A stretch of 64,000 bases of DNA from NCBI RefSeq assembly GCF_051488665.1, contig NZ_JBPSEG010000003.1, positions 186,001-250,000 of the forward strand, in the 5' to 3' direction. Positions within the stretch are counted from its first letter, which is position 1. Each line of letters opens with the position of its first letter. The notes beneath the pieces are model-generated. The model was not told where the DNA came from. It made no database searches and saw only the letters and a program-made list of their open reading frames with translations. Shown in pieces: positions 45,099 to 54,278 of the stretch. The stretch comes from Melioribacter sp051488665 (GTDB lineage Bacteria > Bacteroidota > Ignavibacteria > Ignavibacteriales > Melioribacteraceae). Both the position numbers and the translations under genes were made by a program.

Positions 45099-48000
45099 TT
45101 AGTAGTTAAGGCTGATAGTCATCATATAGGTACGCGGACGCGGGTAGATGTTATTATCGATTCCATTAACTACTTCCGGATCCAATCCGCTATAGTCGGT
45201 AATTACGAATACATTCTGAACAGACAAACCGATACGCCCACCAATATTATTTCCGAACAACGATGAAAAATTATAACCGACGCTTATGACATCCATTCTG
45301 AAAAACGATGCGTTCTCAAGATAGAAACTCGACCAGTATTGTGCCGTGGTAAAGTTCGTCTTTTTAACATCGGTTAAGATATTCGACAGAAAACCGCTTT
45401 GATTATAAATCTGTTGATAGAGCGCTCTGTTTGAAGCGTTATTGTTGTAGACATAGTTGCCCAGACTTAGCCTGCCGGAGAAACTAAAGTCAAAATTCTT
45501 GTAATTAATCCGCGACGAAATACCGACAAGATAATCGGGGTCGGGCGATTTCATGTAATATTTATTCAGTTCGTTGCCTGCAACGTTGCCGCCTTGTCCG
45601 CTTTTATCCACATAAAGTCCTTCAATCGGATTACCGTTTTGATCATAAACCTGGGTGAAAAGGAAGAATACGCGAGCAGGATATCCGACAGCGAATTTCT
45701 GAACCGTATTACCGACTCCGCCTGCAATATCGCCCGTATTGACTCCGGGGTAATTCGGATCGTCGGTTAGCGTAAGTTTGGTAATTTCATTTTTGTTATA
45801 AGTCATATTAATACCCAAGTCCCATGAGAAATCCGATTCGAGTATAGGAGTAATATTCAACCCGACTTCAACGCCTTTATTTACCATCGAGCCGACGTTT
45901 GTCAACAAATAATTCGAGAAGTTACTGCCTACCGGAATCGGAATGCTGTTCAACAAATTATCCGAGTTATTCTTATAGACGTCTATAGAGCCGGTAACGC
46001 GGTTATTTAACAGAGAGAAATCCAAACCTGCGTTCAACGAAGTGAGAACTTCCCACTTGATATTAGCGTCGTATGCATCGGGTCGAAGAGTGGGATAGAA
46101 CTGGTCGCCAAATTGATAATAGGCGCCGGCAGTGCTCAGCGTATAAGTCGGGATATACGGGTAGTAGTCGTCCCCTATATCCTGCTGACCGGTTTTACCC
46201 CAGCTTACGCGAAGTTTAAGCTCGTTAACAAGGTCTGATTTTCCGATGAACGGTTCTTCGGTCATTTTCCATGCGAACGCAACCGCCGGGAAAGTGCCCC
46301 ATCTGTTGTTCTCGGCAAATCTCGAAGAACCGTCGTATCTGATTGTCGCAGTAAGCAGATACTTGTCCAATAAAGTATAATTGAGACGTCCGAAGAATGA
46401 GATTAAGAAATATTCGTTTTTATAAGGCGTAACGCGGGCGCCGGGCACCGTGGGATCCCATGCGCGATTCGAATTTTCACCTTCGTTATAAAAATGCTGA
46501 TAAGAATAACCGCCGGTGAAATCGAATTTATTTATTCCCAATTCTTTATTGTAATTCAGATAAAGGTCCAATAAGCTGTTTGTCTTTTTCTGCCAGTACT
46601 CCCGTATCTGATATTCCGGCTCTCTGTAAGACCACGAAGCCAATGTATCCGTAATATCGCTTCCATCAGTTTTATAATAATCGTAACCCAAATTCAAAAT
46701 CGCCTTTAATCCCGGTACATAAGGGATGTTATAGTCAAACTTGCCGCCTACAATATAGCGGGTAGCAGTCGACGTATTATCGCGGTATTCCAGACGAGCC
46801 ACCGGATTATGAGTCGCAATATTATTTGGCAAACCGTTAAGAGGATCACCCGAGCTGAGTTCCGTCCAGGCTGTATACCCTCCATAACGAGTGTTTCCGT
46901 TTTTAACAGGCTGCGTCGGATCAAATTCTACAGCAGAACCGATAGCGTCGGTATTGGAAAAATTATTGCTTATCCAGGACGCGTTACCGTTTATTTCCAT
47001 TGTCAGATTTCCATCCAACAAAGTAGGAGTTAGATTAAGCGTCACATTTTTTCTGTCGATATTGTTATACTTAAGAATTCCATCCTGGTATAAATATCCT
47101 AAAGAAAGACGGTAAGGCACCGAACCGATCGAATGACGGATACTAATGTTATGCTCTGTTTCCGGAGCCACTTGATATATTTCTTTCTGCCAATCGGTAT
47201 TGGCATTTCCCAGACGATCCAGCGCCGCCGACGTTAAGCCATGATTTTCCACTCTGTCCTGTACAAGAGCTCTGAATTCGTCGCCGCTGAATACCGGCAT
47301 GTAATTATAAGGAGAAGACAAGGAAAAATTACCGGTGTAATTAACCAGCATTCTTTCGGCGCCTTTTAATCCTTTTTTGGTTTTTATTATGATAACGCCG
47401 TTAGAGGCTCTCGATCCGTAAATTGCGGTAGCCGAAGCGTCTTTAAGTATAGTAATCGATTCGATGTCGTTGGGATTAATTGTCGAAAGCGGATTAGCCA
47501 TTCCGCTTATTCCGGTACTTTCTAGCGGAATATTATCTATTACAATCAAAGGATCGTTGTTTGCAGTAATAGACGATCCGCCGCGAATTCGGATCTGAGC
47601 TGCAGCTCCGGCTTCGCCGCTTAAAGTATTGGCAACCACGCCGGGCGCTTTGCCGATTAACAATTCCTGAGGCGATGTAATAACTCTCTTGTCAAAATCT
47701 TTAGCGGAAATTGCCGCAACCGATCCGGTAGCGTCGGATTTTTTCACCTCTCCGTATCCTATTCCGACTACTACAACTTCCGTTAATTGCTCCGCTTCTA
47801 CATTCATGGCAATTTCGAGATATTTCTGATCGACTATGGTTACTTCCACCTTTGCATAACCGACGCTCGAAATAACAAGCACAGAGCCTTTTCTTACTTT
47901 TAATCTGAATTCTCCGTTAACATCAGTAGCCGTTCCATTCGTAGTGCCTTTTTCGATAATGTTGGCTCCGATTATCGGAGAGCCGTCTTCGGCGTCAGTA

Positions 48001-48212
48001 ACCTTTCCGCGTAATTCCCATTCCTGGGCATAAAGAACCGAACCCGCTTGCATTAATAAAAATACTATTAAAAACAGTATTCCTTTGGATACAGCCGGAA
48101 TGCCGGTTCTTTTAGCGGATAGTACGCCGTCTTTAATAAGCGTTAAACTTAAATGGCTGTCTGCGTTATCGCATGAATTCGCCACCAAGTTTTCATCTTT
48201 GGGTTTCATCAT
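45099..48212 (-). CDS. SusC-family TonB-dependent glycan transporter
   Basis: 1037 residues. A CarboxypepD_reg-like domain (about 66-136, RGKVTDAEDGSPIIGANI), TonB-box-like EVVVVG (145-150), plug (about 155-275, RIRGGSSITANNDPLIVIDNIPLE) and 22-strand barrel to an aromatic-ending C-terminus (SLNY) are all complete. The start ATGATG sits 5-8 bases after GGGAGG, which fixes it, yet the signal-peptide core (ILFLIVFLLMQAGSVLYAQ) begins only at residue 45. The ~44-residue pre-extension is unusual. Imports oligosaccharides together with the SusD encoded next. Neighbouring GH13/GH31 genes suggest alpha-glucans. Confidence 0.95.
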   Translation of the reverse strand: MMKPKDENLVANSCDNADSHLSLTLIKDGVLSAKRTGIPAVSKGILFLIVFLLMQAGSVLYAQEWELRGKVTDAEDGSPIIGANIIEKGTTNGTATDVNGEFRLKVRKGSVLVISSVGYAKVEVTIVDQKYLEIAMNVEAEQLTEVVVVGIGYGEVKKSDATGSVAAISAKDFDKRVITSPQELLIGKAPGVVANTLSGEAGAAAQIRIRGGSSITANNDPLIVIDNIPLESTGISGMANPLSTINPNDIESITILKDASATAIYGSRASNGVIIIKTKKGLKGAERMLVNYTGNFSLSSPYNYMPVFSGDEFRALVQDRVENHGLTSAALDRLGNANTDWQKEIYQVAPETEHNISIRHSIGSVPYRLSLGYLYQDGILKYNNIDRKNVTLNLTPTLLDGNLTMEINGNASWISNNFSNTDAIGSAVEFDPTQPVKNGNTRYGGYTAWTELSSGDPLNGLPNNIATHNPVARLEYRDNTSTATRYIVGGKFDYNIPYVPGLKAILNLGYDYYKTDGSDITDTLASWSYREPEYQIREYWQKKTNSLLDLYLNYNKELGINKFDFTGGYSYQHFYNEGENSNRAWDPTVPGARVTPYKNEYFLISFFGRLNYTLLDKYLLTATIRYDGSSRFAENNRWGTFPAVAFAWKMTEEPFIGKSDLVNELKLRVSWGKTGQQDIGDDYYPYIPTYTLSTAGAYYQFGDQFYPTLRPDAYDANIKWEVLTSLNAGLDFSLLNNRVTGSIDVYKNNSDNLLNSIPIPVGSNFSNYLLTNVGSMVNKGVEVGLNITPILESDFSWDLGINMTYNKNEITKLTLTDDPNYPGVNTGDIAGGVGNTVQKFAVGYPARVFFLFTQVYDQNGNPIEGLYVDKSGQGGNVAGNELNKYYMKSPDPDYLVGISSRINYKNFDFSFSGRLSLGNYVYNNNASNRALYQQIYNQSGFLSNILTDVKKTNFTTAQYWSSFYLENASFFRMDVISVGYNFSSLFGNNIGGRIGLSVQNVFVITDYSGLDPEVVNGIDNNIYPRPRTYMMTISLNY

Positions 48213-48217
48213 ATTTT

Positions 48218-48225
48218 CCTCCCGC
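48218..48225 (-). promoter_or_regulatory. Strong ribosome-binding site of susC
   Basis: GGCGGGAGGAAAAT immediately precedes ATGATG at 48212 on the minus strand. It is one of few near-perfect Shine-Dalgarno sites in the window and decides the long susC start. The 132-base gap upstream (48213-48344) should hold the operon promoter; no confident -35/-10 pair was found in it. Confidence 0.7.
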
Positions 48226-48344
48226 CATTGTGTGATTATTTTGTTTAGTAATTAATTTAGTTTGGTTATTTTGAATCAAACTATATCCCCCGCTTAACAA
48301 TAAAATGAAACTTTCGTATTTAGATTTATATTCTTTCATAAGCC

Positions 48345-50141
48345 TTACTTTAATATCATTATCTGATAACCGTTTAAAGAAATTTTTTCGTCGGAGTTAA
48401 TTTTATTTCCCGAAACGAGGTCGGTCATCGTTCCCGGTCTCTTAATATCAATCTCTTTCGGTTCGTCTTTTATGTTTGCTATAACCATTATTTCTTCGCC
48501 GTCGAGATTTCTTTTATATGCCAGTATATTTTTCCCGGCAAAGCGCTCCATAAAAGTCAGGTTTCCTAACGACAAAGACTTATTGCCGTTTCTTATTGCC
48601 GCCATTTTTTTGTACCAATCGAAAAGCTGTTTGTCGAAAAAGACGGAATCCGCCGGACGATCCTTTCCGAGCGGATGGGATTTTTCGACTTCGTAATTAA
48701 ACTCTTCCCATACCATCGGTTTACGGCAGTCGGGATCGTCGCCGCCCCACATGCCTGTTTCGTCTCCGTAATAAATTTGAGGCGCGCCCGGCAGTGTAAA
48801 TTGCAAAGCAACGGCAAGCTTTTGTTTCTCTCTTTCGATTTCATTCGGTTTCCTTACGTCGAAGCCGGGATTTTGTCCCGGATTACCGGAATGGTCGTAC
48901 ATGTTGTCGGGATTGACAATTAACGACGCCAGGCGTTCGGTATCGTGACTCCCCATCAAATTCATCATTGCGTAATAATTAACTCCGTACTGATTCATCA
49001 TAGTTTTGATTGTATCGATAAAGCCGCGAACGCCTGTAAAATATTTTCCGGAAAAAACGAGGTCTTTAACGGCTCTTGTAAACCTGTAATTCATCACGGC
49101 ATCGAACTGAGTTTGAAGCCACGGCGCAGCGTTAAACATTTCGTAATTGTTCCAATCCTTCCACCATACTTCTCCGACCAGATACGCCTCGGGATTGATT
49201 TCTCTTACCCACGTTCTGAATTTCATCCAGAATTTATGATTTACCATTTCAGCCACATCGAGCCTCCAGCCGTCAATCCCGTCTTCAGGATTGCCGTCTC
49301 CGTTCGGATCCATCCATCTTTTTACAATTAAACGAATATGTTCAGCCGGACCATCGACAATACCGTTTTCGTCTTCTCTTATTTCAGGCAAATCTTTTAC
49401 ACCGTACCAGCCTTCATAATCGAATTCGTTTTCTGGAGTATTTGGGTCGTCCCACTTTTTAATCGTATACCAATCTTTGTATCTGGAGTTCTGTTGATTT
49501 TTAACGATATCCCGGAAAGCCCAGAAATTAGTTCCCGTATGATTGAATACGCCGTCTATAATAATTTTAATGCCTCTTTTATGCGCTTCTTTAATCAATT
49601 CAAGAAAGAGTTTGTCAGCCGAAGTCCATTGCCAGGTGGACGGGTCTTCGGGATTTTCTTTTTCCCAGATTGCTTTGTCGCCTTCGGGATCGGGCCCGAA
49701 ATTATTATCGATATGATGATACATAGAGGCGTCGTATTTATGAAGCGACGGCGATTCAAAAACGGGATTGAGATAAATTGCCGTTATACCGAGTTCTTTC
49801 AAATAATCGAGTTTGTCTATTATTCCCCGAATATCCCCGCCGTATCTTCTCAAGCCCGCATTTCTGTAGAAGTCGAAACCGGTTTTCTTTTCCCACGGCT
49901 GAAGTTTGTACCAGTCGGAAGTCCACGGATGAATTTGCCAGCCTTCGGGCGTAAAATACGGCCATGCGCCTTCCATATCTTCGGGCTTAGGATCGTTCGA
50001 TTTGTCGCCGTTATAGAAACGTTCGGGAAAGATCTGATACCAGACCGCTTCTTTAGCCCATTGCGGCGGCTCGTTGAATTTTGTTTGTCCGCTTACAAGC
50101 GCAGCCGAAAAAAAGATTAATGCCGTCGTAAAAATTTTCAT
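48345..50141 (-). CDS. GH13 alpha-amylase/neopullulanase-like glycosidase
   Basis: 598 residues with signal peptide (MKIFTTALIFFSAALVSGQ). GH13 barrel starts at once (WAKEAVWYQIFPERFYNGD). Conserved regions: DGVFNHTG (region I, ~196-203), GWRLDVAEMV with nucleophile D295, YLVGEVWW with acid/base E324, and MGSHDTERL with D400. An alpha-glucan debranching or cyclomaltodextrin/neopullulanase specificity is suggested by the FPERFYNGD start and the long loop at 150-175, but no N-terminal CBM34 is present. Periplasmic. It follows the GH31 gene by 7 bases and precedes susC by 132, so SSS-GH31-GH13 forms one unit and Sus the next. Confidence 0.93.
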   Translation of the reverse strand: MKIFTTALIFFSAALVSGQTKFNEPPQWAKEAVWYQIFPERFYNGDKSNDPKPEDMEGAWPYFTPEGWQIHPWTSDWYKLQPWEKKTGFDFYRNAGLRRYGGDIRGIIDKLDYLKELGITAIYLNPVFESPSLHKYDASMYHHIDNNFGPDPEGDKAIWEKENPEDPSTWQWTSADKLFLELIKEAHKRGIKIIIDGVFNHTGTNFWAFRDIVKNQQNSRYKDWYTIKKWDDPNTPENEFDYEGWYGVKDLPEIREDENGIVDGPAEHIRLIVKRWMDPNGDGNPEDGIDGWRLDVAEMVNHKFWMKFRTWVREINPEAYLVGEVWWKDWNNYEMFNAAPWLQTQFDAVMNYRFTRAVKDLVFSGKYFTGVRGFIDTIKTMMNQYGVNYYAMMNLMGSHDTERLASLIVNPDNMYDHSGNPGQNPGFDVRKPNEIEREKQKLAVALQFTLPGAPQIYYGDETGMWGGDDPDCRKPMVWEEFNYEVEKSHPLGKDRPADSVFFDKQLFDWYKKMAAIRNGNKSLSLGNLTFMERFAGKNILAYKRNLDGEEIMVIANIKDEPKEIDIKRPGTMTDLVSGNKINSDEKISLNGYQIMILK

Positions 50142-50148
50142 ATTATGC

Positions 50149-52542
50149 CTAATATTTTAATTCGATTTTTATGTTGTCCGAAACCGGAGTTTGTATACTC
50201 AACCTGCTGTTTTCGAAATTAAAATCATTCGTTTTATTTCCGTTGACAATTACGGCATTTGGTTTTTCCACACCGACAAACAAGAACTCGTATTTTTTGA
50301 CCCCGCTTTCGTAGCCCTTGTGTTCTTTATTTGTAGTGAGAATGATATTTTTATCTTTCTTATCAAGTATAAACTTTGTTACAGTATACTTGCCGTTTTT
50401 ATATTCGTAAGAAACGCCGTCGTCTTCGTAGAATTTATATTCGGAGCTTGCGGCAGGAAAGACTAAAAAGCGGAGCGAATCGATCTCTTTTTCGCCCGTG
50501 TAATTAACGACTTCCTGCATCGGAATAATACCGCCTGCCCGCACAAAGAGGAGAATTTCATCCAGCGGAACTTCTTTAATAATCCACTTGCCTCCTTCAA
50601 TCACGCTGTTGTTCGTCCAGTCGTACCACTTTCCTTCCGGCAGATAAAGTTTTTTGAACTTGTCGTAAGATATCAGCACGGGCGCGACCAGCAAATTTTC
50701 GCCCAACATATATTGATACTGAGCTTCTTGATTATATGCGTTATCGTCTTTCGGATAATTAACGAACATGGCTCTCATAATCGGCAAGCCCGTTACAGAC
50801 GAATTATAAAATTCATTATACCAGAAAGGCAAAAGCCGGTATCTCATTTCGATAGCCTTGCGCACGTCTTTCTCGACGAATTCGCTGAAATTATAAGGTT
50901 CGCGTTGACGAGTATCGACCGCCGAATGTCCTCTGAAAAACGGGGTAAAAGCTCCCAGTTGATACCATCTTCTGAAAAGATTGTCGGAAGGTTCGCCGAT
51001 AAAACCGCCCACGTCCGAACCGATAAACGGGACCCCGCTTAAGCCCATACCGAGAGACATTGTACAGGCAAGAATTAGATGCTCGTCGTTTGCAACGTTA
51101 TCGCCCGTCCAGACGGCGGCATATCTTTGAATTCCGGAATACCCGGCGCGCGTTAATATAAAATGCCTCTTGTTCGAATGTCTTTTTAATCCTTCCGCCG
51201 TAGCGCGCGCCATCGATAATGCATAAACGTTATGTATTTTTTTGTGTGTTGCGGTAAAACCGTTGTCATCGAAAAGTACGATATCCGGGAAATTTTGTCC
51301 CCATACGGCAGGTTCGTTCATATCGTTCCAGAAACCGTCCACTCCCTGATCAAGTAAAATCGAAAGTTTGTCTCCCCACCATTTTCGAGTAGCATTCTTT
51401 GTGAAATCGGGGAAGTACGACCAACTCGGCCAGACTTCTCCCTGATAGTATTCGCCGTCGGGATACTTTGCAAAAAGGTCGTTTTCGAGTCCTTCTTTAG
51501 CCACAAAATAGTCGGGATCGGCTTTAACTCCGGGATCGATTATCGGAACGACTTTAAATCCCATCTCTTCCAAGTCCGAGAGCATTTTTTCGGGATGCGG
51601 AAAACGTTCCTTATTCCACGTGAATACTCGATATTCGTTCATATAGTGAATGTCGAGATAGATAACGTCGCAAGGGATTTTGCGATCGCGGAACGCCTGC
51701 GCTACTCTGCGCACCGACGATTCGGGATAATAACTGTATCTGCTTTGCTGATATCCGATTGCCCATTTCGGCGGCAGTTCCATTCTGCCGGTCAATTTCG
51801 TATAGTCGGAAATCACTCTTTTTATATCGGGACCGTAAATAAAATAGTAGTCCATTTCGCCCTTTTCCGCGCCGAACCAGTAAAACCTGTTATTGCTTGC
51901 CCCGAAATTAAAATGCGATTTATAAGGATTATCGAAAAATATTCCGTAAGCTTTGTAATTATTGATTCCGATAAAGAACGGAATCGATTGATACAATTCG
52001 TCCTTGCGTGTATCGTAGGCGGGGAAATCGGTATTCCACAACGTATATTGTTTGCCGTTTTTTAAAAGACCGTCGGATTTTTCGCCCAGTCCGTAGAATT
52101 TTTCGTTTGTGTTCAACTCTTTGAAACATCTTATATCGTCGTCGTCGAAAGCCACTCCGAAGCCTTTGTGATCAGCATTGAGAAGATTATTGTTTTTGTC
52201 GTAAATCGACACGCGGCAGGGATTTTTCGTAATTCGCACCGTTAATTCCGAAGTTTCAAGAACAAATTCGTCGCCCGACTCCCTGAAATCGAATTCGCTC
52301 TTTGCCGGCATTTGATAAACTACAGCGTATGACGGCGCCGGATCAAAATCGTTATTCTGAGTATATCTGAATCTTACAATATTCGCGTCGAGAACGTAAA
52401 GATTGAATTTTGCATTTTCCAGCGTAAATTCAACTCGATTATCAAACTTTTTATAATTCGTAACTTTTCCCGCGAATTTGAATTCCGCCGTAATTTCTAC
52501 GGAGAACAGCAACGCTAAAAATATGACTGCAAATTTCTTCAT
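50149..52542 (-). CDS. GH31 alpha-glucosidase, periplasmic
   Basis: 797 residues with signal peptide (to ~A19). N-terminal beta-sandwich to ~250 includes the GH31 GFGVAF/FYGLGEKSDGLLK segment. The barrel has the nucleophile D407 in GFWNDMNEPAVW and the acid/base D481 in AVWTGDN, then PFIGSDVGGF and FTPFFRGHS. C-terminal beta domains are complete. It should release glucose from the non-reducing end of malto- or isomalto-oligosaccharides imported by SusCD. 15 bases after the symporter gene and 7 before the GH13 gene. Confidence 0.94.
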   Translation of the reverse strand: MKKFAVIFLALLFSVEITAEFKFAGKVTNYKKFDNRVEFTLENAKFNLYVLDANIVRFRYTQNNDFDPAPSYAVVYQMPAKSEFDFRESGDEFVLETSELTVRITKNPCRVSIYDKNNNLLNADHKGFGVAFDDDDIRCFKELNTNEKFYGLGEKSDGLLKNGKQYTLWNTDFPAYDTRKDELYQSIPFFIGINNYKAYGIFFDNPYKSHFNFGASNNRFYWFGAEKGEMDYYFIYGPDIKRVISDYTKLTGRMELPPKWAIGYQQSRYSYYPESSVRRVAQAFRDRKIPCDVIYLDIHYMNEYRVFTWNKERFPHPEKMLSDLEEMGFKVVPIIDPGVKADPDYFVAKEGLENDLFAKYPDGEYYQGEVWPSWSYFPDFTKNATRKWWGDKLSILLDQGVDGFWNDMNEPAVWGQNFPDIVLFDDNGFTATHKKIHNVYALSMARATAEGLKRHSNKRHFILTRAGYSGIQRYAAVWTGDNVANDEHLILACTMSLGMGLSGVPFIGSDVGGFIGEPSDNLFRRWYQLGAFTPFFRGHSAVDTRQREPYNFSEFVEKDVRKAIEMRYRLLPFWYNEFYNSSVTGLPIMRAMFVNYPKDDNAYNQEAQYQYMLGENLLVAPVLISYDKFKKLYLPEGKWYDWTNNSVIEGGKWIIKEVPLDEILLFVRAGGIIPMQEVVNYTGEKEIDSLRFLVFPAASSEYKFYEDDGVSYEYKNGKYTVTKFILDKKDKNIILTTNKEHKGYESGVKKYEFLFVGVEKPNAVIVNGNKTNDFNFENSRLSIQTPVSDNIKIELKY

Positions 52543-52557
52543 TACAACTCCTTTTTT

Positions 52558-54135
52558 TCAACTGAAAAAGAACCAGATGCCGATAGTAAGGAAAAGAACG
52601 ACACCCGAGAGTACGACTGTTTTTTTATCGTAAGCGATTCCCGAAGCGGTAAATTGAAGTATCGGGTTCGCATAGCGCGATTTCAAGATTGCATTGAAAA
52701 GAAACATCACCGTCAAAGTGAACAGAAAGAGCAATATTGCAAAATGGAGATAGTTGATATTAATCAGGAACAACAGAGCTCCGTTGGCAAGATAACCGCC
52801 TCTGTCCATCGTTTCGACTGCGAAACGGAACAAACCGACGAGTTCGCCGGCTGCGAGGGCAAGGAGAACCGATTTGACATTAATATTTTTTACAAAAAGC
52901 GCGGCTATAAATGCGGCGGTTATCGGCGCGCTCACGTAAGCCTGAGCGCTCTGAAGGAACAGATAAATCTGATTGTTAATTATTTTTACGAAGGGCACAA
53001 GCACCAATGTAACCACGACAACTATAATGGTAGTCATCCTTCCTACCAAAACCAGCGTCCTATCCGAAGCCCCGGGATGAGAAGGTTTATAAAAATCGAT
53101 TGTATATACAGCGGCAATACTGTTGAACGCCGCCGACAGAGACGACATCATAGCTCCGAAGAACCCTGCTATAATCAATCCTTTAATTCCTGCGGGAATT
53201 ATATCGCTCACCAGAAGCGACGTATAAGCGTAATTCCCTTTTAATTCCGGATAGAGCACAACAGCAGTCATTCCGGGAATAACGAAAAGGAAAATCGGAA
53301 AGATTTTAAGAAATCCGGCAAAGAGCGTGCCTTTTTGCGCGTCTTCAACGCTTCGCGCAGCAAGAATCCTTTGAACCATATAATTATCGGCGCACCAATA
53401 CCAGAAGGCAATAATAGGAGCGCCGAACAGAATGCCTGTCCACGGAAATTCCGGATCATTAATCGGTTTGAACATCTGGAAATAATCCGCGGGTAATTTC
53501 TGAAACAGTTGTTCTACTCCGCCTACTTCCCTCAATCCGATAAAAGCAAAAATAGCCGATGTAATAAGAAACAAAATGCCCTGAAAAATCTGAGTTCTAA
53601 TTACAGCCGAAAATCCTCCGATCAAAGTATAAATTCCGCTGGCGAGGATTATAATGATTGCGGACGAGAACAAGCTCCAGCCCAGGACGGCATTAAACAA
53701 AATTCCGCCTGCAAAGAGCGTTACAAGAATTTTAGTAAACAGATGCGAAAAAATCGTCAATCCTGCAAAAAGCTTTCTGTTCTTTTCTCCGTAAACAATT
53801 CCGAAAAACTGAGGCGAAGTCAATACGCCCGACTTTTTATATAACGGAGCCAACGCCCATCCCAACAAAACGAGTAGAAAAATAGCTATCAATTCGTATT
53901 GACCCACTGCCAGTCCTCTTTGAGAGCCCGATTCGGCAAGTCCGATTAAATGCTCGCTCGAAATGTTAGTGACGAACAACGAAAAACCGACTACAGCCCA
54001 ATTTAAATTCCTGCCGGCAAGGAAATAATCGTCAACTCCCTTGTCTTTGAATTTGGAATAAAGACCTACGGCTATAATTACCAGAAGATAGCCAATGATT
54101 ATTATGCCGTCATATATATTTATTACATTATTCAT
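52558..54135 (-). CDS. Sodium/solute symporter (SSS/SGLT family)
   Basis: 525 residues from the ATG at 54135; a TTG three codons upstream is less likely. Thirteen to fourteen hydrophobic spans. Family features include the N-terminal DDYFLAGRNLNWAVVGFSLFVTNISSEHLIGLAESG, the VYTLIGGFSAVIRTQIFQG-like loop (GIYTLIGGFSAV near 167), and FGAMMSSLSAAFNSIAAVYTIDFYKP near 330, with the sodium-site serines of SGLT transporters. The resemblance is to sodium/glucose (vSGLT-like) members. First gene of SSS-GH31-GH13, so import of glucose or galactose released in the periplasm is inferred. Its upstream region is the palindromic repeat field. Confidence 0.92.
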   Translation of the reverse strand: MNNVINIYDGIIIIGYLLVIIAVGLYSKFKDKGVDDYFLAGRNLNWAVVGFSLFVTNISSEHLIGLAESGSQRGLAVGQYELIAIFLLVLLGWALAPLYKKSGVLTSPQFFGIVYGEKNRKLFAGLTIFSHLFTKILVTLFAGGILFNAVLGWSLFSSAIIIILASGIYTLIGGFSAVIRTQIFQGILFLITSAIFAFIGLREVGGVEQLFQKLPADYFQMFKPINDPEFPWTGILFGAPIIAFWYWCADNYMVQRILAARSVEDAQKGTLFAGFLKIFPIFLFVIPGMTAVVLYPELKGNYAYTSLLVSDIIPAGIKGLIIAGFFGAMMSSLSAAFNSIAAVYTIDFYKPSHPGASDRTLVLVGRMTTIIVVVVTLVLVPFVKIINNQIYLFLQSAQAYVSAPITAAFIAALFVKNINVKSVLLALAAGELVGLFRFAVETMDRGGYLANGALLFLININYLHFAILLFLFTLTVMFLFNAILKSRYANPILQFTASGIAYDKKTVVLSGVVLFLTIGIWFFFS

Positions 54136-54278
54136 AGGGCACAACTACAATCAAATTAAATACCAACTTGCGAATGGCTTTAACATGAATAGGAGCGTTT
54201 TTTTAGAACGGGAGACGAATGTCGATTATTATATTTATAATCGGGCGTTATTATAATAATAAGAGACGGAGAGTTACA

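Noticed and set aside
48213..48344. Bacteroidota-type -33/-7 promoter for susC (TATAGTTTG)
   Set aside because: Spacing of the TA and TTTG elements does not fit TAnnTTTG, and no TTTG partner lies at the right distance.
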